Positions 8,923-17,597 of a stretch of 64,000 nucleotides of DNA are shown here, in pieces. Position 1 is the first letter of the stretch. Each line of letters begins with the position of its first letter. This DNA is from Streptomyces sp. Edi2. Its GTDB lineage: Bacteria > Actinomycetota > Actinomycetes > Streptomycetales > Streptomycetaceae. A model generated the notes under the pieces. The model was not told where the DNA came from and did not search any database. It saw only the letters and a list, made by a program, of their open reading frames with translations. Location: NCBI RefSeq assembly GCF_040253635.1, contig NZ_JBEJGX010000003.1, positions 6,039,501-6,103,500 of the forward strand, given 5' to 3'. The translations under genes and the position numbers were made by a program.

Positions 8923-10056
8923 TCACTTCGGTATCCGGTGGCCGACCGCTTCCGCGTAGAAACTGCGGTCGACGAGCCGTTTCTCCGGCAGCGGGGCACC
9001 CCTGGTGACGCCGGCCTCGCGGTAGGCCTTCTGGAGCCGGTCCGCGGTGCCCTTTCTGATCTCCCAGTCCATCCGGAGCGACGGCACCGACGTCAGGATC
9101 TTCGCGTCGACGTCGAGCAGCCGTGCCAGCCCGGCGACGAAGGCCTGGCCGGCCTTGTAGTCGCCGGCGAAGTACGTGTTGACCGTGCGGAGGTAGGCGC
9201 GCAGGAAGGCGACCCCGGCGTCCGGGTCCCGCTGGAGCAGATTCGGGCCGTACAGGGCGCCGCCGAGCGGTTCGCCCTGCGGCTGGCCGCCGAGGAACGC
9301 GTACCTCTTGTCACCGTCGACGCGCCGCCAGACGGGGTCGAGCAGCCAGGCGGAGTCCACCCCGCCGCCGGTCAGGGCGGTCAGTACGTCGGCGGAGCCG
9401 AGCTGCTGGAAGGCGACGGAGTCCAGGCCGGCGCCGTGTCCGGCGAAGGTCCTGGCCATCGGGTACATGATCACGGAGCCCTTCCCGATCATGGTGCCCA
9501 TCCTCGATCCCGCGAGGGAGACCGAGGAAGCGCTCTCGCCGCTCTTCAGACGCGCCCACAGGCCGCTCCTGGACTTCGGGGCGGGGGAGAAGTTGCCGGC
9601 CACCCAGCGGATGTCGAAGCCGCCGTTGATGCCGTTGACGACGGCTGCCTCGGGAGCTGCCCACAGGGCGTCCAGCTCGCCCTTGGCCAGCAGTGGCAGG
9701 GCCTCCGGGGTGGGCAGGACCTTCAGCCGGACGTCCAGGCCCTCCTTGGCGAACTCGCCCTTGGCCAGGGCCAGGCGCAGCGGGGCCACGTACTCGGCGC
9801 TGAGGGTGCCGGTGGCGATGGTGAGCGTGCGGCGCCGGGCGAGGGGGCGCGGGGCCGGGGCGCCCTTGGCGCAGCGTGCCGGGGCGCGGTCGGGGGCGAG
9901 GTCGGCGGGGTCGGTCCAGGAGGCCGGGCCGCAGCCCCGTACGGGTTTGACGGTGCGGGGGCCGCGTACGGCGGCGCTGTCCTTGTGGGCGGCGCAGCCC
10001 GTGCCGAGGGCGAGCGCGGCGAGGAGCACGGCGACGGTGGGGGTGCGGGTGCGCAT
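8923..10056 (-). CDS. ABC transporter substrate-binding lipoprotein (NitT/TauT type)
   Basis: The 377-aa product begins with a lipoprotein signal: a hydrophobic AVLLAALALGTGC segment with the lipid-modified Cys at residue 21. The mature part has the periplasmic-binding fold II of the NMT1/SsuA-like family, with LTIATGTLSAEYVAPLRLALAKGEFAKEG near residue 75 and a stretch testing cofactor-like ligands (LDALWAAPEAAVVNGINGG). GGAGG lies 5 bases before the ATG at 10056. It is the last gene of a three-gene minus-strand operon after the ATPase and permease. Relatives import nitrate, sulfonates, taurine or thiamine precursors. The substrate here cannot be told from sequence. Confidence 0.85.
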   Translation of the reverse strand: MRTRTPTVAVLLAALALGTGCAAHKDSAAVRGPRTVKPVRGCGPASWTDPADLAPDRAPARCAKGAPAPRPLARRRTLTIATGTLSAEYVAPLRLALAKGEFAKEGLDVRLKVLPTPEALPLLAKGELDALWAAPEAAVVNGINGGFDIRWVAGNFSPAPKSRSGLWARLKSGESASSVSLAGSRMGTMIGKGSVIMYPMARTFAGHGAGLDSVAFQQLGSADVLTALTGGGVDSAWLLDPVWRRVDGDKRYAFLGGQPQGEPLGGALYGPNLLQRDPDAGVAFLRAYLRTVNTYFAGDYKAGQAFVAGLARLLDVDAKILTSVPSLRMDWEIRKGTADRLQKAYREAGVTRGAPLPEKRLVDRSFYAEAVGHRIPK

Positions 10057-10103
10057 GGGACCTCCGTGCGGGCGGTGTCCGGGCGGGCGGACGGTGCGGT
10101 CGG

Positions 10104-11000
10104 TCAGCTGTGGGGGCGGCCCCGGTCGCGGGGTGCCCAGGGGGCCAGCAGACGTCCGGCCAGCCGCACCAGCTCGGAGAAGAGCACGCCGAGGACGGCC
10201 ACACAGACGATGCCGACGCACATCACGTCGTTCTGGAACAGGGCGCGGGAATCGAAGATCAGATGGCCGAGGCCGTCGGTGGCGGCGATCTGCTCCGAGG
10301 CGACGATGACGAGGACGGCCACCCCCGCGGCGATCCGGGCGCCCACCAGGACGGCGGGCAGCGAGGCGGGCAGCAGGACGTGCCGGAACATCTGCCAGGG
10401 GCTCGCACCGAAGACCCGCCCGGCGTCGCGGTGACCGGAGGGGACGGCCAGCACCGCCGCCATGGTGGAGATCCAGACGAAGAAGAAGACGGTCGCGGCG
10501 ACGAGGGCGATCTGCGGGCCCTCGCCGAGCCCGAACAAGTTGAGGAAGACCGGCAGCAGGGCGAGTTTGGGCACCACGTACAGGGCGTCCAGGAGGGGTT
10601 CGAGGGCGGCCCGTACGAGGGGCAGCGAGCCCATCAGCAGGCCCAGGACGTAGCCGGCGACGGTGCCGGCGGCGTATCCGGCCAGGACGCGCCGGAGGGT
10701 GGCCCACACGTCCGGCCACAGGGCGCCGGCCAGGGCGCGGTCCCAGCCGTCGGCCAGGATCGTGGACGGCGCGGGGTAGATGCGGGCGTCGATCCAGGAC
10801 AGGTCGGCGGCCAGCTGCCACAGCGCGACGAGCAGGAGCGGGACGGCGACGGCGAGCGAGATCTCCAGGATGCGCCGGCGGCGGTGGGTGCGCCGGGGGC
10901 GCAGTTCCCGGGGGCCGGGGCGGCGGACGAGCAGACGCCCGTCGGGGGCGGGCCGGCCGTCCTCGGGACCGGGGCCGGGGGCGCGGACGGGGGCGGTCAT
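10104..11000 (-). CDS. ABC transporter permease (NitT/TauT, SsuC type)
   Basis: The 298-aa protein has a charged N-terminus (about 60 residues, rich in Arg and Pro) and six predicted membrane helices. The EAA-type cytoplasmic loop is visible as GHRDAGRVFGASPWQMFRHV, which couples the permease to the ATPase. The fold matches the binding-protein-dependent permease family of nitrate/sulfonate/bicarbonate uptake systems. Its ATG at 11000 overlaps the TGA of the ATPase gene (TCAT on the plus strand at 10997-11000), indicating translational coupling. The binding protein gene follows after 47 bases. Confidence 0.9.
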   Translation of the reverse strand: MTAPVRAPGPGPEDGRPAPDGRLLVRRPGPRELRPRRTHRRRRILEISLAVAVPLLLVALWQLAADLSWIDARIYPAPSTILADGWDRALAGALWPDVWATLRRVLAGYAAGTVAGYVLGLLMGSLPLVRAALEPLLDALYVVPKLALLPVFLNLFGLGEGPQIALVAATVFFFVWISTMAAVLAVPSGHRDAGRVFGASPWQMFRHVLLPASLPAVLVGARIAAGVAVLVIVASEQIAATDGLGHLIFDSRALFQNDVMCVGIVCVAVLGVLFSELVRLAGRLLAPWAPRDRGRPHS

Positions 11001-11851
11001 GCGGGGACGGCTCCCCCCGCGGCCGGGTGCGCCGCGGTGGTCCGGTCGACCTCGCCGCGCAGCAGCTGCCACAACTCGGCCTTCAGGGAGGTGAATTCGG
11101 GGGTGTCGCGGACTTCTCCGGTGCGTGGCCGGCCGAACGGCGGGCGGCGTTCGGCGATGATCCGGCCGGGCCGGGCGGACATCACCAGGACCCGGTCGCC
11201 GAGTACCAGGGCTTCGTCGAGGCTGTGGGTGATGAAGAGGGTGGTGGTGCGGGTGGTCTGGGTGAGGGCGAGCAGTTCGTCCTGGAGGAGGGTGCGCAGC
11301 TGGGCGTCGAGGGCCGCGAACGGCTCGTCCATCAGCAGGATCTCGGGCTCCACGGCGAGTGCGCGGGCGATGGCGACGCGCTGGCGCATCCCGCCGGAGA
11401 GCGCTGCCGGGTAGGCGCCGGCGAAGTCGGTGAGGCCCATCCGGGCGAGCCAGGAGCGGGCCCGTGCGTCGGCCTCCTTACGGGGCACGCGCTGGATGTC
11501 GAGGCCGAAGCGGACATTGACCAGTACGGTCTTCCAGTCGTAGATGCCGTAGTCCTGGAAGATCATCGCGGCCGGGCGGTCGGTGCTCGCCCGGATCTCC
11601 AGCTCGCCCCCGGTGGGGCGGAGCAGCCCGGCGGCGATGCGCAGCAGGGTCGACTTCCCGCAGCCGGACGGGCCGACGACACAGACGAATTCACCCGCCG
11701 CGATGTCGGCGTCGACGGGGCCGAGGGCGGCCAGCGCCTTGCTGCCGCGGCCGAACGAGCGGGTCAGTGCGCGGGCGCGCAGGGCCGGTGGCCGGGCGGA
11801 CGGGCCGGCGGGTGGGTGGTGCGCTGCGGGGGACGGGTGCGGCTCTCCCAC
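10997..11851 (-). CDS. ABC transporter ATP-binding protein (NitT/TauT type)
   Basis: This 284-aa ATPase shows the Walker A motif GPSGCGKST, the signature LSGGMRQR, the Walker B ILLMDEPFAALD and the switch His in ITHSLDEA. The Q-loop is in MIFQDYGIYDWKTV. It powers the adjacent permease. The start is GTG at 11851, 8 bases after GGAG. The preceding region has no recognisable regulator. The last codons overlap the permease start by 4 bases. Confidence 0.93.
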   Translation of the reverse strand: MGEPHPSPAAHHPPAGPSARPPALRARALTRSFGRGSKALAALGPVDADIAAGEFVCVVGPSGCGKSTLLRIAAGLLRPTGGELEIRASTDRPAAMIFQDYGIYDWKTVLVNVRFGLDIQRVPRKEADARARSWLARMGLTDFAGAYPAALSGGMRQRVAIARALAVEPEILLMDEPFAALDAQLRTLLQDELLALTQTTRTTTLFITHSLDEALVLGDRVLVMSARPGRIIAERRPPFGRPRTGEVRDTPEFTSLKAELWQLLRGEVDRTTAAHPAAGGAVPA

Positions 11852-12181
11852 GGGGTGCTCCTTGCGGAGTGCGGACAGGGTGCCGCCGTCGTGCGGGTCC
11901 CGGGCCCGGGCAGGCCCGGTGGCCGGAAAGCGCGGCGCGCCGACGATATGACGGCCCGTCAGATTTGGGCAAGGGGCGTGCGGGCATGGGTGCGGGGTGA
12001 GCTGATGCGCGGGAGGGGCTGTGGCGCGGGACGGGCTGGTGGGGGTGCGGTGACGGGAGTGCGGCCGGCGGGCGGGCCGGGCACGCGAAGGAGCCCGCGG
12101 CCGGGTGGGCGCGGGCTCGACGGTGCGTATGGCGTGACGCGGTGCGCGGGCGGCCCGGGCGGGGGCCGGTGCGCCCGGGCG
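11852..12181. other. Intergenic region between ABC operon and catR
   Basis: No gene is supported in this region. It must hold the promoter of the ABC operon. At its right end it contains the terminator of the catR gene (listed separately). Confidence 0.5.
12091..12118 (-). terminator. Terminator downstream of catR
   Basis: Perfect 9-bp arms GAGCCCGCG (12091-12099) and CGCGGGCTC (12110-12118) lie 64 bases beyond the catR stop. Confidence 0.6.
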
Positions 12182-12601
12182 TCAGGACGGGGCGCTGCAG
12201 GTGGGGCAGATGCCCCGGTAGGTCACGGTGACCTCGGAGACCTGGAAGCCGTAGCGCTCCGGCTCGGGCAGGGCGGAGAGCGGGTCGCCCTGGACGTGGA
12301 CGTCGCGGATCGTGCCGCACCGCGAGCAGATCAGGTGCTGGTGGTCGTGGTGGGCGTTGGGGTCGTAGCGCTTGGCCCGGCCGTCCGTGCTCACCTCGAT
12401 CACCTCACCGAGCGAGACCAGCTCGCCCAGGGTGTTGTAGACCGTGGCGCGGGAGATCTCGGGGAGCCGGTCGGACGCCAGCGCGTGCACCTCGTCGGCG
12501 GTGTAGTGGACGTGGTCCCCGTCGAGGACCTCGGCGACGACGCGTCGCTGCGCGGTCAGCCGCCAGCCGCGTCCTCGGAGCCGTTCCAGCAGGTCACTCA
12601 T
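12182..12601 (-). CDS. catR: Fur-family peroxide-responsive repressor CatR
   Basis: This 139-residue Fur/PerR-type regulator has an N-terminal winged helix (EISRATVYNTLGELVSLGEV as the recognition region) and a C-terminal dimer domain. Metal-site residues are visible: the His-rich DPNAHHDHQHLIC stretch and two CxxC pairs (CSRCG and CPTC) for structural zinc. Family members of this type sense H2O2 through metal-catalysed histidine oxidation. It diverges from the catalase gene katA, and the shared intergenic region contains a palindrome. This is the arrangement of catR-catA in S. coelicolor. ATG 12601 is preferred because TAGGTGA lies 5 bases upstream, although a GTG at 12610 is also in frame. 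Confidence 0.9.
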   Translation of the reverse strand: MSDLLERLRGRGWRLTAQRRVVAEVLDGDHVHYTADEVHALASDRLPEISRATVYNTLGELVSLGEVIEVSTDGRAKRYDPNAHHDHQHLICSRCGTIRDVHVQGDPLSALPEPERYGFQVSEVTVTYRGICPTCSAPS

Positions 12602-12683
12602 GCCAATCACCTATCAGTCAGATACAGCCAAGGGTAGCAGCGACAGGTCCATCACCGGATCGAGTATGGCTTTCGGGTTCTTC

Positions 12684-12711
12684 TTGACTTAGACATTGTC
12701 CAATGTAGGAT
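12684..12711 (+). promoter_or_regulatory. katA promoter with CatR/PerR-type operator in the spacer
   Basis: TTGACT (12684-12689) and TAGGAT (12706-12711) are separated by 16 bases. The perfect palindrome ACATTG-TC-CAATGT (12693-12706) occupies the spacer, so a bound repressor would block RNA polymerase. The ATTG/CAAT core fits Fur/PerR-like operators. Binding by CatR is inferred from position. Confidence 0.7.
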
Positions 12712-12763
12712 CGTGATCGGCGCAAGCCAAGGGCAGGTGTAGAAGACTTTCCAGGAGGCGCAC

Positions 12764-14227
12764 GTGTCGGTAGAGAGCACCACCGGACCGCTGACCACGG
12801 AGTCCGGGGCTCCGGTCGGGGACAACCAGAACAGCGAGACGGCCGGCATCGGCGGTCCCGGCCTCATCCAGGACCAGCTCCTGATCGAAAAGCTCGCGCA
12901 CTTCAACCGCGAGCGCATCCCGGAGCGCATCGTGCACGCCCGTGGCGCCGCCGCGTACGGCACGTTCACGGTGACCGCGGACGTGACCAAGTACACCCGC
13001 GCCAACTTCCTCTCCGAGGTCGGCAAGCAGACGGAGACCTTCCTGCGCTTCTCCACCGTCGCGGGCAACCTCGGCTCGGCCGACGCGGTGCGTGACCCGC
13101 GCGGTTTCGCGCTGAAGTTCTACACCGAAGAGGGCAACTACGACCTCGTCGGCAACAACACCCCGGTGTTCTTCATCAAGGACGCCATCAAGTTCCCCGA
13201 CTTCATCCACACCCAGAAGCGCGACCCGTACACCGGCTCGCAGGAGGCGGACAACGTCTGGGACTTCTGGGGTCTGTCGCCGGAGTCCACCCACCAGGTC
13301 ACCTGGCTGTTCGGAGACCGCGGCATTCCCGCCTCCTACCGCCACATGAACGGCTACGGCTCGCACACCTTCCAGTGGAACAACGCCGCCGGTGAGGTCT
13401 TCTGGGTCAAGTACCACTTCAAGACCGACCAGGGCATCAAGAACCTCACGACCTCCGAGGCCGCCGAGACCTCCGGCCTCGACCCCGACAGCCACCAGCG
13501 CGATCTGCGCCAGTCCATCGAGCGGGGCGACTTCCCGAGCTGGACCGTCCAGGTGCAGATCATGCCCGAGGCCGAGGCGGCCAACTACCGCTTCAACCCG
13601 TTCGACCTGACCAAGGTCTGGCCGCACGAGGACTACCCGCCGATCGAGATCGGCAAGCTGGAGCTCAACCGCAACCCGCAGAACATCTTCGCCGAGGTCG
13701 AGCAGTCGATCTTCTCCCCGCACCACTTCGTGCCGGGTATCGGCCCGTCCCCCGACAAGATGCTCCAGGGCCGTCTCTTCGCCTACGGCGACGCCCACCG
13801 CTACCGCGTCGGCATCAACGCCGACCACCTCCCGGTGAACCGCCCGCACGCCGCCGAGGCGCGCACCCACGGCCGGGACGGCGTGCTCTACGACGGACGG
13901 CACGCGGGCGCGAAGAATTACGAGCCCAACAGCTTCGGCGGACCGAGCGAGACCGGCCGCCCCCTGTGGCAGCCGGCCACCGTGACCGGCCCCACCGGCG
14001 AGCAGGCCGCGTCCTCGCACGCCGAGGACACCGACTTCGTCCAGGCCGGCACTCTCTACCGCCTGATGTCGGAGGAGGAGAGGGAGCGTCTGATCGACAA
14101 CCTGGCGGGCTTCATCTCCCAGGTCTCCCGCGACGACATCGCCCAGCGGGCGATCGAGAACTTCCGCAAGGCGGACGCGGACTACGGCAAGCGACTGGAG
14201 GCCGCGGTCCAGGCCCTGCGCGGCTGA
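12764..14227 (+). CDS. katA: Monofunctional heme catalase KatA
   Basis: KatA decomposes hydrogen peroxide to water and oxygen in the cytosol. The 487-aa product has the small-subunit catalase length. The distal His lies in [14 protein letters not shown], the catalytic Asn in [14 protein letters not shown], and the proximal heme Tyr in [14 protein letters not shown]. The GTG start at 12764 follows AGGAGG by 7 bases. It is divergent from catR and probably derepressed by peroxide through the palindrome at 12693. A hairpin ends the gene. Confidence 0.97.
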   Translation: MSVESTTGPLTTESGAPVGDNQNSETAGIGGPGLIQDQLLIEKLAHFNRERIPERIVHARGAAAYGTFTVTADVTKYTRANFLSEVGKQTETFLRFSTVAGNLGSADAVRDPRGFALKFYTEEGNYDLVGNNTPVFFIKDAIKFPDFIHTQKRDPYTGSQEADNVWDFWGLSPESTHQVTWLFGDRGIPASYRHMNGYGSHTFQWNNAAGEVFWVKYHFKTDQGIKNLTTSEAAETSGLDPDSHQRDLRQSIERGDFPSWTVQVQIMPEAEAANYRFNPFDLTKVWPHEDYPPIEIGKLELNRNPQNIFAEVEQSIFSPHHFVPGIGPSPDKMLQGRLFAYGDAHRYRVGINADHLPVNRPHAAEARTHGRDGVLYDGRHAGAKNYEPNSFGGPSETGRPLWQPATVTGPTGEQAASSHAEDTDFVQAGTLYRLMSEEERERLIDNLAGFISQVSRDDIAQRAIENFRKADADYGKRLEAAVQALRG

Positions 14228-14320
14228 GCGTAGGCAGCCCTTTGCGGCTAATCCGCCGCCGCTCTCGCGGAGGTGGTTGATCGCCGTGGGGGTTGCTCAA
14301 TTGTCGCTGCCGTATACAAG

Positions 14321-14357
14321 CGAAGAGGCCGGATGCCATGGGGCTTCGGCCTCTTCG
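14321..14357. terminator. Bidirectional terminator between katA and the CBS gene
   Basis: Perfect 11-bp arms CGAAGAGGCCG (14321-14331) and CGGCCTCTTCG (14347-14357) lie between convergent genes. Confidence 0.75.
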
Positions 14358-14375
14358 TGCGTCCGGTCTCCGTGC

Positions 14376-14783
14376 TCAGGCCGGTACGGCGTCGGCCCGT
14401 TCCGTGGTGGCCGACCAGCAGCGGATGATGTCGCGTACGGACACCACACCGACCGGTTCATGGTCGTTGAGCACGATCAGATGGCGGAAGCCGCCGCGCA
14501 CCATGGCGTCCGCGGCGTCGTCGAGGGTCCAGTGCGGGGCGGCGAAGACCACGTCCGAGGTGGTGTGGGTCTGGGCGGTCTCCCGGTCGGGGTTCTCGCC
14601 CGCACCGAGGGAATTGAGGATGTCGCGCTCGGTGAGGATGCCGATACCGCTGTTGTCGTTGTCGAGGACCACGGCCGCGCCGATGCGGCGGGCCGCCATC
14701 AGCTGTGCCGCCTGTCGGAGGGTGTGAGCGGGCCCGATGGTGAGGACCACCGTGCTCATGGCGTCTTTGACGTGCATGGGCAT
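14376..14783 (-). CDS. CBS-domain pair protein
   Basis: The 135-aa protein consists of two CBS domains and nothing else. The first runs from MHVKDAMSTVVLTI to GILTERDILNSL, and the second from HTTSDVVFAAPHWTLDD to VGVVSVRDIIR. Such stand-alone Bateman modules bind adenine nucleotides and report energy or ligand state to a partner. The partner is not evident here. AAGGAGG lies about 12 bases before ATG 14783, and a second ATG two codons later is possible. A 145-base gap separates it from hisN. Confidence 0.88.
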   Translation of the reverse strand: MPMHVKDAMSTVVLTIGPAHTLRQAAQLMAARRIGAAVVLDNDNSGIGILTERDILNSLGAGENPDRETAQTHTTSDVVFAAPHWTLDDAADAMVRGGFRHLIVLNDHEPVGVVSVRDIIRCWSATTERADAVPA

Positions 14784-14928
14784 GGAGTGGAGCCACCTCC
14801 TTGGTGAATGTGCCTTGCGAAGGGATTCACAAGTTCACAAAGTGGGGGATTCTCATGTTCACATGCCTGTGCCGATGCAACAAGGGGCAACTGCGGGACG
14901 GGTGTCCGAATACCCGGCCCGTCGCAGG

Positions 14929-15732
14929 TCAGCGCGGGGAGTCGCCGAGATAGCCGAGCAGATCCTCATGCAGCAGGCCGTTGGAGGCCGCCGCGTTGCC
15001 GCTGTGCGGGCCCGGCTTGCCGTCCAGGCCGGTGAACTGCCCGCCGGCCTCCTTCACGACCACCGCGCACGCCGCCATGTCCCACAGCGAGAGCTCCGGC
15101 TCCGCGCAGATGTCCACCGACCCCTCGGCGATCATCATGTACGGCCAGAAGTCCCCGTAGCCGCGGGTGCGCCAGCAGTCCCGGCTCAGGTCGAGGAAAC
15201 CGGGCAGCTTGCCGCGCTCCTCCCAGCCGGTCAGCGAGGAGTAGGCGAACGAGGCGTCCTGGATGCGGCCGACCTGCGAGACCTGCAGCCGGGTCGCGGA
15301 GGTCAGGCTGCGGCCGGTGAAGGCCCCCAGCCCGTCGGCGGCCCACCATCGGCGGTGGAGCGCCGGGGCGGAGACGATGCCGACCACCGGGCGGTCGCCG
15401 TTCTCCCCGCGCTCCATCAGCGCGATCAGCGTCGCCCAGACCGGCACTCCGCGGACGTAGTTCTTGGTGCCGTCGATCGGGTCGATGATCCAGCGCCGCG
15501 GCCCCGCGCCCTCGCTGCCGAACTCCTCGCCGAGCACCGCGTCCCGTGGCCGGGCCCGCTGGAGCTGACCGCGGATGAGCTCCTCGGCCGCCTTGTCCGC
15601 CTCACTCACCGGTGTCATGTCCGGTTTGGTCTCGACCTTGAGGTCGAGGGCCTTGAAGCGCTCCATGGTCGCGGCGTCCGCGGCGTCCGCGAGAACATGG
15701 CCGAGGCGAAGATCATCGTGATAGTCGGGCAT
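14929..15732 (-). CDS. hisN: Histidinol-phosphatase / inositol-monophosphatase family protein (HisN type)
   Basis: This 267-aa enzyme belongs to the Li+-sensitive, Mg2+-dependent IMPase superfamily. Metal-binding motifs are visible: LGEEFG near residue 75, WIIDPIDGTKNYVRG, and LWDMAACAVVVKEAGG near the end. In actinobacteria close relatives act as the histidinol-phosphate phosphatase of histidine synthesis, so HisN is the likely role, but activity on inositol phosphates cannot be excluded. The start at 15732 (MPDYHDDLRLGHVL) fits the family N-terminus. The gene stands alone, away from other his genes. Confidence 0.85.
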   Translation of the reverse strand: MPDYHDDLRLGHVLADAADAATMERFKALDLKVETKPDMTPVSEADKAAEELIRGQLQRARPRDAVLGEEFGSEGAGPRRWIIDPIDGTKNYVRGVPVWATLIALMERGENGDRPVVGIVSAPALHRRWWAADGLGAFTGRSLTSATRLQVSQVGRIQDASFAYSSLTGWEERGKLPGFLDLSRDCWRTRGYGDFWPYMMIAEGSVDICAEPELSLWDMAACAVVVKEAGGQFTGLDGKPGPHSGNAAASNGLLHEDLLGYLGDSPR

Positions 15733-15906
15733 GGGCGAACAGTATCGATTGGTCTGCGCAGGAGCCACACGGCCGGGCGCCGCCGGGCGTGTGACAGCCC
15801 CGGGCTCGCCGGTGTGTGGGTGCCGCGGCGCCCCTTGACAGCATCTGGCGCCGCGTCAATTCTGTGCGCACACCGGCCGCTTGGGCCGGCGGCCGGGGAG
15901 GCGACG

Positions 15907-16659
15907 ATGCCCGCAGCGCGTGAATCCCTGCTCGATGCCGCCTACACGGCGCTGACGCAACGCGCCTGGACGGCCGTCCGGATGGTCGATGTCGCGGCCG
16001 CCGCCGGCGTCTCCCGCCAGACGCTCTACAACGAGTTCGGCAGCAAGGAGGGGCTGGCCCGCGCCCTGGTCCGCCGGGAGACCGAGAACTACCTCGCCGG
16101 GGTCGCCCGGGCGCTGTCCCGGGGTGCCTCGGCCGCCGGGGCGCGGGGCGACGCGGCCGGCCGGGTGGTGGCCGCGGCCGCCTGGACACTCCGGACCGCC
16201 CGGGCGAACCCCCTGGTCAGGGCCGTACTGACCGGCTGCTGGAACGACCGGCTGCCGATCCCTTCGGGGGCGCAGGGCGACCCGGCGCCGGTACGGGCCG
16301 ACCGGCCCGGCCTCCCCGTACAGCGCGCCGCGGTGCCCGCCGAGGCGCCGCTGCCGGGGCCCGCGGAGCTCGTCGGCCGCTTCTGCGACCAGGCTGTCGC
16401 GGCGCTGGAGCCCGACTGGCCGGCGGGGGAGTTGCCCGCCCTGGGCACCGCCTGCGAGACGGCGGCGCGGCTGACCCTGGCCTGTGTCGTCGCCCCGCCG
16501 GCCTCCGGCGCGGCGCAGGTTCCCGGCGTGGCGCAGGTCCCCGGACGCGTACCGGCTCAGCGGTCGGGCCGGGAGCTGGAGACGGAGGCGGTGTCCCGGC
16601 TTGTACGGGGCGCCTTCGCCCGGACGGCGGCCGGTGCATCGCCGGCAGACCAGGGATAG
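15907..16659 (+). CDS. TetR-family transcriptional regulator
   Basis: The 250-aa protein has an N-terminal TetR helix-turn-helix: LLDAAYTALTQRAWTAVRM, then VDVAAAAGVSRQTLYNEFGSK. It is followed by a helical ligand-binding domain rich in Ala, Gly and Pro. ATG 15907 follows GGGGAGG by 5 bases. The longer reading frame upstream has no ribosome site and no conserved sequence. The gene is divergent from hisN with about 175 bases between them. The target is unknown. The C-terminal region contains a short repeat (AAQVPGVAQVPG). Confidence 0.88.
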   Translation: MPAARESLLDAAYTALTQRAWTAVRMVDVAAAAGVSRQTLYNEFGSKEGLARALVRRETENYLAGVARALSRGASAAGARGDAAGRVVAAAAWTLRTARANPLVRAVLTGCWNDRLPIPSGAQGDPAPVRADRPGLPVQRAAVPAEAPLPGPAELVGRFCDQAVAALEPDWPAGELPALGTACETAARLTLACVVAPPASGAAQVPGVAQVPGRVPAQRSGRELETEAVSRLVRGAFARTAAGASPADQG

Positions 16660-16664
16660 CGGGG

Positions 16665-16755
16665 CGTTACGACTGCGCTGCCCGGCCGGGGGTGACGGAC
16701 CGTCACGACTGTGCCGCCCGCCCAGGGGTGGCGGGAGCGTTACGACGGTGGGGAG
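16665..16755 (+). repeat. Imperfect tandem repeat of about 36 bp, 2.5 copies
   Basis: Units beginning CGTTACGACTG (16665), CGTCACGACTG (16701) and CGTTACGACGG (16738) follow one another after the TetR stop codon. No coding or regulatory role is seen. Confidence 0.6.
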
Positions 16756-16836
16756 GAGGGGCCGCACGTGCGCCGGCGGTGACGGGCGCCCTGCACCCCC
16801 ACGAGCCCCCACGGCCCCAGGGGCACCAGAGCCCCT

Positions 16837-17041
16837 GGGGCCTGTCTTCAAAGTCCCGCCTGCCTCGCGGCGCCTGGCACGCACTCCCCCACGCCTGAAC
16901 GGCGCGGGGGGACCCCCATCCGCGTTGTCGGATCATCCCGGTACACCCAGTACCGGGAAGACCCTCCGCCTTGCGATCGCACGCACCAGACACCGCGAGG
17001 CCCGCCCTACGGGCGAACGACGGGACTTTGAAGACAGCCCC
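16837..17041. mobile_element. MITE-like element, copy 1
   Basis: A non-coding element of about 205 bp is bounded by a perfect 17-bp inverted repeat: CTGTCTTCAAAGTCCCG at 16842-16858 and its complement at 17021-17037. It contains internal hairpins (for example CCCGGTAC-ACCCA-GTACCGGG) and no open frame. Two internal blocks, one starting ATCCGCGTTGTCGG and one starting CACCAGACACCGCGAGGCCC, recur almost unchanged in the element at 44368, proving it is a dispersed repeat. With the TetR-side tandem repeat it fills the 448-base gap up to 17107. Confidence 0.75.
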
Positions 17042-17107
17042 CAGGTCACCAGACCCCCGCGTCGACCGCCGTGCACACCGCCGCTCCCGCCTCGGTGCGC
17101 CGATGGT

Positions 17108-17431
17108 TCAGTGCGCCGACCCCGACAGCTGCAGACCGACCACGCCGACGATGACCAGGGTGATGGAGACGATCTTGAGAGTGGAGACCAGGTCGCCGAG
17201 GAAGACCATGCCGTAGATCGCCGTCCCGGCGGCGCCGATGCCGGTCCACACCGCATACGCCGGGCCGACGTCGAGCTTGCGCAGCGCCAGCGTCAGCAGA
17301 CCGAAGCTGCCGAGGGCGAAGGCCGCGAAGGCGATGGTCGGGAAGAGGCGGGTGAAGCCGTGCGAGAGCTTGAGGCAGACCGCGAAGCCGGTCTCCAGGA
17401 TCCCCGCCACCACGACCAGCAGCCACGCCAT
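17108..17431 (-). CDS. Small multidrug resistance (SMR) exporter, SugE/Gdx-like
   Basis: This 107-residue protein has the four membrane helices of the SMR family. The essential membrane Glu is seen in AGILETGFAVCLK (residue 13). The GPAYAVWTGIGAAGTA segment matches the SugE/Gdx branch, whose members export guanidinium or small quaternary ammonium ions as dual-topology dimers. The SugE/Gdx assignment is from motif resemblance. GGAGG lies 7 bases before ATG 17431. No partner SMR gene is adjacent, consistent with a homodimer. I looked for a guanidine riboswitch upstream and did not find a convincing one. Confidence 0.88.
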   Translation of the reverse strand: MAWLLVVVAGILETGFAVCLKLSHGFTRLFPTIAFAAFALGSFGLLTLALRKLDVGPAYAVWTGIGAAGTAIYGMVFLGDLVSTLKIVSITLVIVGVVGLQLSGSAH

Positions 17432-17597
17432 GTCCCATTGCCTCCGTCAGCCAGAGCCTGTCCTGCATGAGCGACGGCGGGGCGTCAGAATCACTCGTTC
17501 GGGCCCCGTCCGGGCGATCAGGGCCTCCTTGGGCACTACGCCGACCTTGGTGTGATTATGCCTTTACCTCCGGCGGGCGGCGGCAAACGTCCAGGGA

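Noticed and set aside
14737..15906. A long frame extending the TetR gene 390 codons upstream
   Set aside because: This part is antisense to hisN and the CBS gene region. The TetR domain begins exactly at ATG 15907, which has its own ribosome site.
17432..17530. Possible guanidine riboswitch before the SugE/Gdx-like gene
   Set aside because: The minus strand has CCGGACGGGGCCCGAACGAG with two ACGR words, but they are not in loops of paired stems, and the type III core (ACAAGACGGCGC-like end) is missing.
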